Shown: positions 1-5,418 of the stretch, in pieces
How the letters are laid out: each line of letters starts with the position of its first letter
How positions within the stretch are numbered: position 1 is the stretch's first letter
Origin: Actinomycetota bacterium
GTDB taxonomy: Bacteria; Actinomycetota; Actinomycetes; S36-B12
DNA: 5,476 nucleotides
NCBI GenBank assembly: GCA_947472655.1
Contig: CANJCG010000095.1
Location: 1 to 5,476 of the forward strand
Reading direction: 5' to 3'
Program-made: the position numbers and the translations under genes
Notes under the pieces: model-generated
The model's input: the letters and a program-made list of their open reading frames with translations, nothing else
Databases searched by the model: none
Told to the model about the DNA's origin: nothing

Positions 1-250
1 GGATGTCTGGGCAGTCGGCAATCACATCTGCTATCGCGGCATCACCAATAAGCACCTCATAGATACCCGGAACTCCCTCGCGATGGTCCACACCCATTGC
101 CGTGGAGGCATTGCCTTGCGGATCCATATCAATAACCACGACACGTGAACCTGCCATCGCCAAGGCTGCCGCGATATTCACGGCGCTTGTGGTCTTACCG
201 ACCCCACCTTTTTGGTTGGCAATGGTGATGACGCGCGTCACTGCGGCCAC
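1..250 (-). CDS. parA: ParA (Soj) chromosome-partitioning ATPase, N-terminal part
   Basis: The 83 visible residues are the N-terminus of a ParA/MinD-type deviant Walker P-loop ATPase; the gene runs off the left edge. The reading begins VAAVTRVITIANQKGGVGKT: the deviant Walker A motif KGGVGKTT lies at residues 14-21, followed by the VVVIDMDPQGNAS segment (Walker A', residues 37-49). ParA binds DNA non-specifically when ATP-bound and, with ParB loaded on parS, moves newly replicated origins apart. I chose the GTG at 250-248 because GAAGGA (262-257) sits 6 bases upstream. A second GTG at 241-239 would remove only three residues. An in-frame TGA, overlapping the parS site, closes the frame upstream. 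The protein lacks the long N-terminal extension seen in many actinobacterial ParA proteins. parB is expected beyond the window. Family assignment is secure; the exact start is less so. Confidence 0.95.
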   Translation of the reverse strand, partial: MAAVTRVITIANQKGGVGKTTSAVNIAAALAMAGSRVVVIDMDPQGNASTAMGVDHREGVPGIYEVLIGDAAIADVIADCPDI

Positions 251-276
251 CCAAGATCCTTCGACGGTTCGATCAA

Positions 277-292
277 TGTTTCACGTGAAACG
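277..292. promoter_or_regulatory. parS centromere site 1 (ParB binding)
   Basis: TGTTTCACGTGAAACG contains a perfect 14-bp palindrome (278-291) and differs only at its last base from the widely conserved 16-bp parS TGTTTCACGTGAAACA. It lies in the 108-base gap between the end of rsmG and the start of parA. ParB loads here and spreads, and ParA acts on that complex. Because it is 27 bases upstream of the parA start codon, ParB bound here could also repress parA transcription (inference). Confidence 0.95.
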
Positions 293-358
293 GGCCATCC
301 CAAAGCGGAGTCTTCTGCTTGATCATCACTTTTTGGGGATTCGGCCGGTGGCATGTGC

Positions 359-1000
359 CTATTGTGTCGCACCCCGGGTGGCACTGAGCACAGTGGTAGC
401 TGGATCCACCCAGGGACTGCCAATCAGGATGATTTCAACATTGCGTAATCCGTACTGTGCGATTTCAGGTGCGGCAGACTCAATTTCGCCTACCACCGAT
501 TGGCCCTTTAAGGCCAGCAACCGCCCGCCCTGCCGTAGTAAGGGGACCGTCCAACCCAACAGTTTGCTCAAGGGTGCGACTGCGCGGGCTGTGACAACAT
601 CAAAGGTTCCCCACACTGCTGTGACTTCCTCGCCCCGGCCGCGCAGCACAGTCACGCGATCACTCATGCCAAGGTTTTCGACGGCTTGACTTAAGAAGGT
701 GGCCCGGCGCAAGAGCGGTTCGATCAGGGTTACCTGCAGATCAGGCCGGGCTAACGCCCACACCAGACCAGGTAGTCCAGCCCCTGATCCAACATCAGCC
801 ACCGTTGCGCCTGCCGGGACCAGATTGACCTCGGGGTCAACCACAACCGCTGAGTTCAACAGGTGCCGCGACCAAAGTCTTCGAACCTCCCGCGGCCCGA
901 TAAGGCCGTGATCGACTCCATCGCTGGCCAAAATATCGGCGTACTTTTGCAGGAGGTCGCCTTGTGGTTCCAGCCAGGCTGGCAGGTCGGGACGTTTCAC
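359..1000 (-). CDS. rsmG: RsmG (GidB), 16S rRNA 7-methylguanosine methyltransferase
   Basis: The 213-residue protein matches the usual length of RsmG, which uses S-adenosylmethionine to methylate N7 of G527 (E. coli numbering) in 16S rRNA, near the streptomycin site. The conserved family segment GLIGPREVRRLWSRHLLNS is at 32-50. The SAM-binding loop VADVGSGAGLPG is at 67-78, the acidic end of strand 2 (LIEP) at 92-95, the TARAVAPL motif at 137-144 and LLALKG at 161-166. The start is GTG at 1000-998, which lies inside a parS palindrome. An in-frame TAA (the khpB stop) is only four codons upstream, so no longer version is possible. No Shine-Dalgarno sequence precedes this GTG, so expression probably depends on coupling to khpB, whose stop is 9 bases away. 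Loss of rsmG is known to give low-level streptomycin resistance in several bacteria. Confidence 0.96.
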   Translation of the reverse strand: MKRPDLPAWLEPQGDLLQKYADILASDGVDHGLIGPREVRRLWSRHLLNSAVVVDPEVNLVPAGATVADVGSGAGLPGLVWALARPDLQVTLIEPLLRRATFLSQAVENLGMSDRVTVLRGRGEEVTAVWGTFDVVTARAVAPLSKLLGWTVPLLRQGGRLLALKGQSVVGEIESAAPEIAQYGLRNVEIILIGSPWVDPATTVLSATRGATQ

Positions 1001-1008
1001 GTGAAACG
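993..1008. promoter_or_regulatory. parS centromere site 2, overlapping the rsmG start codon
   Basis: CGTTTCACGTGAAACG is a perfect 16-bp palindrome with the same 14-bp core (994-1007) as the site at 277-292. It spans the khpB/rsmG gap, and the rsmG GTG start is the GTG of its central CACGTG. Read in the rsmG frame, the site gives the peptide FHVKR around the initiator. It is 716 bases from parS site 1 and about 2.6 kb from dnaA, as expected for an origin-proximal ParB loading cluster. Confidence 0.95.
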
Positions 1009-1009
1009 A

Positions 1010-1498
1010 TTAACTGACGCGAATGACCACGCGACGGTTTGGCTCTTCGCCTTCGGAACCGCTGACAAGGCCGGCTTCGGCTACCGCGTCGTGCACGATT
1101 TTGCGCTCAAATGGCGTCATGGCGGGCATGCTCACCGGTGCCGCAGTGCGCTCAGCTTCAGCGACAGCCACTTTGGTTTGTTCAACAAGATCAGTTCGAC
1201 GTTGAGCGCGATACCCCGCCACATCAAGCATCAGGCGTGAACGTTCGCCGGTTTCGCGGGCAGCAGCCAAGCGTGTCAACTCTTGGAGTGAGTCAAGGAT
1301 CTCGCCTTTATCCCCTACCAAATGCGACAAATCACCTGATTTCACCTCAACGATAGACACCATCGCTCGGTTGCCTTCAACATCGATATCGATGTCTCCG
1401 TCGAGATCTGCGATATCGAGTAAACCTTCAAGGTAATCGGCAGCTGCGTCGCCCTCTTGTTCGAGCAGGGTGCGCTTTTGCGTTGACACTTCAGTCAT
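1010..1498 (-). CDS. khpB: KhpB (Jag/EloR) RNA-binding protein with KH and R3H domains
   Basis: The 162-residue protein has the layout of the short actinobacterial Jag/KhpB proteins, which bind RNA and, in Firmicutes, partner KhpA and affect cell elongation and division. A KH domain covers about residues 18-92, with its RNA-gripping loop VGDKGE at 61-66. A helical linker runs through about 93-120. An R3H domain fills the C-terminus, starting with the MTPFERKIVHDAV helix (126-138) and ending with the RRVVIRVS strand. The N-terminal Jag_N domain of Firmicutes versions is absent, as is usual here. The start is ATG at 1498-1496, preceded by AGGAG (1509-1505), which overlaps the yidC stop codon. 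The gene sits 9 bases after yidC and 9 bases before rsmG. The TAA stop is in the same frame as rsmG. The RNA targets in this organism are unknown. Confidence 0.93.
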   Translation of the reverse strand: MTEVSTQKRTLLEQEGDAAADYLEGLLDIADLDGDIDIDVEGNRAMVSIVEVKSGDLSHLVGDKGEILDSLQELTRLAAARETGERSRLMLDVAGYRAQRRTDLVEQTKVAVAEAERTAAPVSMPAMTPFERKIVHDAVAEAGLVSGSEGEEPNRRVVIRVS

Positions 1499-1507
1499 TG
1501 AACTCTC

Positions 1508-2449
1508 CTACTTACGCTTGCGTTGGTTTCGCGAAGTTTTCTTAGGCTGGACTCGCGGGGTGACGACGTCGGCGGCTTCAGTTGCTTCAAGTGTGATGGT
1601 TCTTCCCGCATCCTTACCGGCGCGACTTGAGTCGCGTCGCTGTTTGGCTTCAAAGGCCGGCGTTCCGGGTTGCGGATTATTTCGGATGACGTAGAACTGT
1701 TGTCCCATCGACCACAGGTTCGTGGTGAACCAGTAGATCAAGACGCCAATAGGGAAATTGATGCCAGAGACCATAAACATTACCGGGAACACATACAAAA
1801 GAATCTTTTGCTGCTTGACCATTGGGTTACCGGGTGCGCTTCCCTTAACAATCAATTGGCGTTGAGTCAGGAAGGTCGTAACGGTCATCAAAATAATCAA
1901 AATAATGCAGAGGATCCGAGTTGCCATCGGATTTGGCGTTCCGTCGGCATCCATAAACGTGCCGTACAAAGGCACACCAAAAATTTCCGCGTTGTGCATT
2001 GATGCAGTGAGTTCCGCGTACTGGTCCCAAGCAAAAACACCAGGCGCCACATAGGTTTTATCGGTTAGGCTGTACTGCGCAACGCCCTGCAACACACTAA
2101 ACAAAGCAAAGAAAATTGGTGCTTGTAAGATAATAGGTAAGCATGAAGCAAGGGGATTTGTGCCCGTTTCCTTATAGAGCTTCATCATTTCTGCCGACTG
2201 CTTTTCGCGGTCGCCGGCATACTTCTTTTGAATCTCTTTCATCTGCGGCTGAATGATTTGGAGATTTCTTTGGCTCTTAATCTGCTTCACAAACAGCGGG
2301 ATCAAGACAATTCGAATTGTTACCACGAGCCCGACGATGGAAAAAGCCCAAGTCCACCCGCTGTCGCCATCAAGGAAGAAACTGAAAAGGCCATGGAACT
2401 GGACAAGAATCCAGCTAACGCCGTCTTTCAGCCAATCAAAGATGAACAT
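1508..2449 (-). CDS. yidC: YidC membrane protein insertase (Oxa1 family)
   Basis: The 313-residue protein is a YidC/Oxa1/Alb3-family insertase, which integrates membrane proteins alone or with SecYEG. Five hydrophobic segments are visible, at about 10-27, 34-55, 101-123, 176-194 and 216-241. Arg46, in VVTIRIVLIPLFVKQIKSQ, corresponds to the conserved positive charge of the hydrophilic groove. The segment after it (about 56-95), rich in charged residues and including MKEIQKKY, is the cytoplasmic coiled hairpin C1. The NPLASCLPIILQAPIFFALF segment (98-117) is a family hallmark. The large periplasmic P1 domain of proteobacterial YidC is missing, as in Gram-positive forms. The C-terminal tail is basic (ending NQRKRK) and could contact ribosomes (inference). 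The start is ATG at 2449-2447 with GAGG (2459-2456) 6 bases upstream, overlapping the end of yidD. The context yidD-yidC-khpB supports the call. Confidence 0.97.
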   Translation of the reverse strand: MFIFDWLKDGVSWILVQFHGLFSFFLDGDSGWTWAFSIVGLVVTIRIVLIPLFVKQIKSQRNLQIIQPQMKEIQKKYAGDREKQSAEMMKLYKETGTNPLASCLPIILQAPIFFALFSVLQGVAQYSLTDKTYVAPGVFAWDQYAELTASMHNAEIFGVPLYGTFMDADGTPNPMATRILCIILIILMTVTTFLTQRQLIVKGSAPGNPMVKQQKILLYVFPVMFMVSGINFPIGVLIYWFTTNLWSMGQQFYVIRNNPQPGTPAFEAKQRRDSSRAGKDAGRTITLEATEAADVVTPRVQPKKTSRNQRKRK

Positions 2450-2458
2450 GATCTCCCT

Positions 2459-2800
2459 CTAGTTCTTGGACTCATCGGCCGCATGCAAACGTGGGCGCCC
2501 ATCGCAAAGTATGGCTGGTCGCCAATGCCCATGATCAGGCACGGGGTCTAACCCGCCGCCATTCCATGGATTGCATCGCATCAGCCGCCAAGAACTCAAC
2601 AGAAACCCCTTAACGGCACCGTGTTCTTTGACGCTCGCTAAGGCGTACGCAGAGCAACTCGGATAAAATCTGCAGCTCGGCATCAGAAATGGAGACAGGG
2701 TTACTTGATAGGCCCGGATCAGTCCAATCATGAACCACTTCAGTGCTCCACCCACCGTGTTATTCCAGAGCAATACGGCCCAAAAACCCAATGTTTTCAA
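2459..2800 (-). CDS. yidD: YidD membrane protein insertion efficiency factor
   Basis: The longest reading is 113 residues and carries the YidD (DUF37) core: LIRAYQVTLSPFL (27-39), the Cys-containing MPSCRFYPSCSAYA motif (40-53) and the RCNPWNGGGLDPVP end motif (75-88). An amphipathic N-terminal helix is thought to hold YidD at the inner face of the membrane, where it aids YidC-dependent insertion. The start is uncertain. A TTG at 2800-2798 overlaps the rnpA stop by four bases (TTGA), which suggests coupling. In-frame alternatives are GTG at residue 16 and ATG at residue 24; the latter gives MIGLIRAYQ, closest to the typical family start. None has a strong ribosome-binding site. yidC follows after 9 bases. 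The roughly 25-residue C-terminus past the core is variable in this family. Confidence 0.93.
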   Translation of the reverse strand: MKTLGFWAVLLWNNTVGGALKWFMIGLIRAYQVTLSPFLMPSCRFYPSCSAYALASVKEHGAVKGFLLSSWRLMRCNPWNGGGLDPVPDHGHWRPAILCDGRPRLHAADESKN

Positions 2801-3201
2801 CGCTTTACCTGGTGGTCGCGTTCTTGGATTGCGAGTTCTTGTTCGGAAGCCTTTTTATGTTCAGCTTTTTTCAGTGCCGCAGACAAGCCACTCTTAAGAT
2901 CGATATCTAGCGCGGCTGTTCCACAGGTTGCCGCCCCAGGCAGCGCGCGCACAACTATGTGAGTACCAAGTGGCATAGACCCCAGCAAAGGCTGAACGAG
3001 TGCTCGTAACTGCCTACTAACGCGGTGACGTACAACCGAATTTCCGACAGCTGAGCCAACCGTCAGACCCACTCGAGGTGGCTCTTGGGCATGACGAAGA
3101 ACGCAGTGAATAACGAGATTTGGTCGACCGGCCCGAGCGCCCTGCCTCACCGCTGCTGAGAAGTCAGCTGAACGGCGCAACCTATTGGGCGCGGGAAGCA
3201 T
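2797..3201 (-). CDS. rnpA: Ribonuclease P protein component (RnpA, C5 protein)
   Basis: The 134-residue basic protein assists the RNase P RNA in removing 5' leaders from precursor tRNAs. The N-terminus MLPAPNRLRRSADFSAAVRQG (about 1-21) is the typical substrate-cleft start. The RNR-type motif appears as VGNSVVRHRVSRQLR (52-66), with His in place of the second Asn, as in other actinobacterial versions. The open frame extends 50 codons further upstream, but that part only shadows rpmH in another frame. The ATG at 3201-3199 is chosen because it starts exactly where the family does and overlaps the rpmH stop as TAATG, which indicates translational coupling. The C-terminal 30 residues are Lys/Glu/Gln-rich and probably helical or disordered. 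The gene ends in a 4-base overlap with the TTG start proposed for yidD. Confidence 0.95.
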   Translation of the reverse strand: MLPAPNRLRRSADFSAAVRQGARAGRPNLVIHCVLRHAQEPPRVGLTVGSAVGNSVVRHRVSRQLRALVQPLLGSMPLGTHIVVRALPGAATCGTAALDIDLKSGLSAALKKAEHKKASEQELAIQERDHQVKR

Positions 3202-3335
3202 TACGCAGACAGGCGGGAGCGGCCCTTGGTGCGGCGAGCTCCAAGAATTGCGCGTCCCGCACGCGTACGCATCCGCAACCGAAAGCCGTGCGTCTTTGCG
3301 CGACGACGATTGTTGGGCTGGTAGGTGCGCTTCAT
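3201..3335 (-). CDS. rpmH: 50S ribosomal protein L34 (bL34)
   Basis: The 44-residue reading begins MKRTYQPNNRRRAKTHGFR and continues with RMRTRAGRAILGARRTKGRSRLSA, matching bL34 at full length with its usual very high Arg/Lys content. bL34 is a small, late-assembling protein of the large subunit that threads into 23S rRNA. The start is ATG at 3335-3333, with AGGAG (3347-3343) 7 bases upstream, the best ribosome-binding site of the minus-strand operon. It is the first gene of the leftward operon and overlaps rnpA by one base (TAATG). The rpmH-rnpA pairing beside dnaA is one of the most conserved gene neighbourhoods in bacteria. A likely promoter lies about 75 bases upstream. Confidence 0.98.
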   Translation of the reverse strand: MKRTYQPNNRRRAKTHGFRLRMRTRAGRAILGARRTKGRSRLSA

Positions 3336-3410
3336 GATCGGACTCCTGCAAGTTGGAAAATTGGGAAGCTAGGGATCTCGAACAAAGCCCGAGTGCCTTA
3401 GAACTGGTAA

Positions 3411-3440
3411 AGATTACGGATAGATCACCCTCCGGGTCAA
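3411..3440 (-). promoter_or_regulatory. Probable promoter of the rpmH operon
   Basis: On the minus strand, TTGACC (3440-3435) and TAATCT (3416-3411) are separated by 18 bases and resemble a housekeeping sigma-factor promoter. Transcription would start near 3404, giving a leader of about 70 bases before rpmH. No other -35/-10 pair as good was found between rpmH and dnaA on this strand. The call rests only on consensus match and position. Confidence 0.5.
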
Positions 3441-3477
3441 ACTGGGGTGGCGGAGAAATTGGTAATTACCGAAAAAC

Positions 3478-3504
3478 TTGTTGAAAAGGGCTTTTTATTA
3501 CTAT
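3478..3504 (+). promoter_or_regulatory. Possible dnaA promoter (weak)
   Basis: A -10-like TACTAT (3499-3504) lies 15 bases after TTGTTG (3478-3483), with TTGAAA (3481-3486) overlapping. Spacing is short and the match modest, but this is the most promoter-like stretch ahead of dnaA, and DnaA-box-like sites lie just downstream. The true start site could be elsewhere in 3440-3580. Confidence 0.25.
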
Positions 3505-3528
3505 CGTCCTCACCTCTACACCTGCTCT

Positions 3529-3560
3529 GGTTCCACACCTGTGGAAATCCATGTGGACAA
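3529..3560. promoter_or_regulatory. DnaA-box cluster upstream of dnaA
   Basis: TGTGGACAA (3552-3560) is a minus-strand TTGTCCACA box, one mismatch from TTATCCACA and a form common in high-GC actinobacteria. Just upstream, TTCCACACCTGTGGAA (3531-3546) contains two divergent weaker boxes (CCACA cores) 2 bases apart. Lying between the presumed promoter and the dnaA start codon, they are well placed for autoregulation of dnaA by its own product. The strongest site is secure by sequence; the regulatory role is inferred. Confidence 0.65.
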
Positions 3561-3608
3561 CTGGCAGAATCAGGGCGACACGGTACTGACACCGAGAAAG
3601 GGGGCACC

Positions 3609-5057
3609 GTGGACGAGACTCGAGAACTCGCTGATGTGTGGCCCGAGGTTTTGGCGACTCTTGCCGAGGGAATTCTTACACCTCAGCAGCGGGCCTTTGT
3701 CGCCCTTACCCGCCCCCTTGGTTTGGTTGAAGACACCGCGCTTGTGGCTGCTCCCAATGAATTCACCAAAGACGTGCTTGAGACTCGCCTTCGCCCAATG
3801 GTCATTGAGGCGCTCAGTGCCACGATGGGTAGAGAGATTCGTTTAGCTGTAACCGTTGATCCAACGATCGATCCGGGCCTGGATGAAACAACTGATGATG
3901 TGGCCGATGCCACTTACGCTCACCAGTTACCGACACCAAACGAACCAGCAGTACAGAGCTTCACGGAGTCACGTCAAGATGATCGGCCCGGAGCTGGGTC
4001 GCCAAGCACCCGTCTTGAAGAGGGCCGGCTCAACGCCAAATACACCTTCGATACTTTCGTGATCGGTTCAAGTAACCGCTTTGCCCATGCTGCAGCAGTG
4101 GCCGTGGCTGAGCAGCCAGCTCGCGCTTACAACCCCTTGTTTATTTATGGCGGTTCTGGTCTGGGAAAGACACACCTTTTGCACGCCATCGGTCATTACA
4201 CACGGACCCTGTATCAGGGCACTCGTGTTCGTTACGTATCTTCCGAGGAATTCACCAACGAATTTATTAACAGTATTCGAGACGATAAGGCTGCTGCGTT
4301 CCAGCGCCGATACCGTGATGTTGACGTGCTTCTTGTTGATGATATTCAGTTCTTGAGCGGAAAAGTCCAAACGCAGGAAGAGTTTTTCCACACGTTTAAC
4401 ACTTTGCATAACGCGAATAAACAGATCGTTATTACTTCGGATCTGCCACCGAAACTTCTTCAGGATTTTGAGGACCGGATGCGTTCGCGTTTCGAATGGG
4501 GATTGATCACCGATGTTCAACCTCCCGATCTCGAAACACGTATTGCAATTTTACGTAAGAAGAGTGTGCAAGAGCGCCTCGTTGCACCCCCCGAAGTTCT
4601 GGAATACATTGCTTCAAAGGTATCGAGCAATATTCGTGAATTAGAAGGCGCACTTATTCGAGTTACCGCTTTTGCATCCCTGAATCGCCAACCCGTTGAT
4701 ATGTCAATTACTGAAGTGGTGTTGAAGGATCTTTTCCCTTCAGAAGCTGGGCCTGAGATCACTGCTGCTCAGATTATGGCCGCGACCGCTACCTACTTTG
4801 GTGTCACTGTTGATGATCTTTGCGGAGCTAGCCGCTCCCGAGTGCTGGTGACAGCCCGACAGATTGCGATGTATTTGTGTCGCGAACTTACAGATCTTTC
4901 GCTACCAAAAATTGGCCAGGCATTTGGTGGCCGAGACCACACGACAGTTATGCATGCTGATCGAAAGATTCGCCAACTTATGGCTGAGCGCCGGAGTTTG
5001 TTTAATCAGGTTTCTGATCTCACTAGCCGAATTAAATCTCAGCCACGAGTGATGTAG
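3609..5057 (+). CDS. dnaA: DnaA chromosomal replication initiator
   Basis: The 482-residue AAA+ protein binds DnaA boxes at oriC, opens the duplex when ATP-bound and loads the helicase. Domain I (about 1-85) is a helical KH-like interaction domain. Domain II (about 86-140) is an acidic, Pro/Thr-rich linker. Domain III begins at LNAKYTFDTFVIGSSNRFAH, with Walker A GGSGLGKTH (181-189), Walker B LLVDDIQFL (241-249), sensor I ITSDLPP (275-281), the arginine-finger region DRMRSRFEWGL (289-299) and sensor II NIRELEGAL (341-349). Domain IV holds ARQIAMYLCRELT (416-428) and the box-binding signature GGRDHTTVMHA (440-450). The start is GTG at 3609-3611, with AAAGGGGG (3597-3604) just upstream; this gives a normal family length. 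The frame stays open to an ATG at 3447, but that extension would translate the DnaA-box region and has no family resemblance. All key motifs are intact. Confidence 0.98.
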   Translation: MDETRELADVWPEVLATLAEGILTPQQRAFVALTRPLGLVEDTALVAAPNEFTKDVLETRLRPMVIEALSATMGREIRLAVTVDPTIDPGLDETTDDVADATYAHQLPTPNEPAVQSFTESRQDDRPGAGSPSTRLEEGRLNAKYTFDTFVIGSSNRFAHAAAVAVAEQPARAYNPLFIYGGSGLGKTHLLHAIGHYTRTLYQGTRVRYVSSEEFTNEFINSIRDDKAAAFQRRYRDVDVLLVDDIQFLSGKVQTQEEFFHTFNTLHNANKQIVITSDLPPKLLQDFEDRMRSRFEWGLITDVQPPDLETRIAILRKKSVQERLVAPPEVLEYIASKVSSNIRELEGALIRVTAFASLNRQPVDMSITEVVLKDLFPSEAGPEITAAQIMAATATYFGVTVDDLCGASRSRVLVTARQIAMYLCRELTDLSLPKIGQAFGGRDHTTVMHADRKIRQLMAERRSLFNQVSDLTSRIKSQPRVM

Positions 5058-5118
5058 CTCGCTCAACTAAATGAATCACATGTCACAGTTGTCCCACTAA
5101 TCACAACTTTCCCACAGG

Positions 5119-5127
5119 TGTGGATAA
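5119..5127 (-). promoter_or_regulatory. DnaA box, perfect consensus
   Basis: TGTGGATAA on the plus strand is TTATCCACA on the minus strand. It opens a run of three same-orientation boxes (5119-5127, 5132-5140, 5144-5152) spaced 13 and 12 bases apart start to start, close to one helical turn, which favours side-by-side DnaA binding on one face. Confidence 0.93.
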
Positions 5128-5131
5128 GCCT

Positions 5132-5140
5132 TGTGGATAG
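5132..5140 (-). promoter_or_regulatory. DnaA box, one mismatch
   Basis: TGTGGATAG on the plus strand reads CTATCCACA on the minus strand, differing from consensus only at the first base. It is the middle box of the left oriC array. Confidence 0.8.
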
Positions 5141-5143
5141 CGA

Positions 5144-5152
5144 TGTGGATAT
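5144..5152 (-). promoter_or_regulatory. DnaA box, one mismatch
   Basis: TGTGGATAT on the plus strand reads ATATCCACA on the minus strand, differing from consensus only at the first base. It is the third box of the left oriC array. Confidence 0.8.
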
Positions 5153-5297
5153 GTGTTGGGTTTTCGTCTAAGAATACTGATCTTCGATGCTTATGTCCTA
5201 TATCTACACCTTGTCCCCATACTTGTATAACCTGTGTACAACTATTTTTTTCTCGTGGATATTCCTCCTACTCTTTGGGGATGAAATTCCTATCATC

Positions 5298-5306
5298 TGT
5301 GGATAA
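5298..5306 (-). promoter_or_regulatory. DnaA box, perfect consensus (left arm of an inverted pair)
   Basis: TGTGGATAA is a perfect minus-strand box. With the perfect plus-strand box at 5324-5332 it forms an inverted pair separated by 17 bases. Confidence 0.93.
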
Positions 5307-5323
5307 GTTACTGGTTTCCTTCT

Positions 5324-5332
5324 TTATCCACA
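5324..5332 (+). promoter_or_regulatory. DnaA box, perfect consensus (right arm of an inverted pair)
   Basis: TTATCCACA is a perfect plus-strand box, in the same orientation as the GAATCCACA box at 5419 that abuts the trinucleotide repeats. It could help direct DnaA toward the unwinding region (inference). Confidence 0.93.
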
Positions 5333-5418
5333 TTTCTGTCTTTCTCGCCCTCAGGATTTCCCCACCCCCCGTGGATGACCCCACGCCTACTGACCTCGAT
5401 AAACAGTATTTTTCCCCA

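Noticed and set aside
142..147. CACGTG inside parA as a third parS
   Set aside because: Only the core and part of one arm (TTCACGTG) match; five of fourteen palindrome bases differ.
102..689. 195-codon plus-strand frame opposite parA and rsmG
   Set aside because: It is an antisense shadow of two well-identified genes and even crosses parS site 1; no family resemblance.
3202..3351. 50-codon upstream extension of rnpA
   Set aside because: It overlaps rpmH completely in another frame and lacks RnpA features; the ATG at 3201 matches the family start.
3447..3608. 54-codon N-terminal extension of dnaA from the ATG at 3447
   Set aside because: It would translate the promoter and DnaA-box region, has no DnaA family resemblance, and a well-placed AAAGGGGG precedes the GTG at 3609.
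4068..4520. 150-codon minus-strand frame opposite dnaA
   Set aside because: It is antisense to the conserved AAA+ domain of DnaA, whose motifs explain the sequence fully.
5089..5097. TTGTCCCAC as a further DnaA box
   Set aside because: It breaks the CCACA core shared by real boxes; kept out of the box list.
5357..5370. C-rich tract as a G-quadruplex or terminator stem
   Set aside because: Only a single C run with no partner G or C runs and no stem followed by a T tract.
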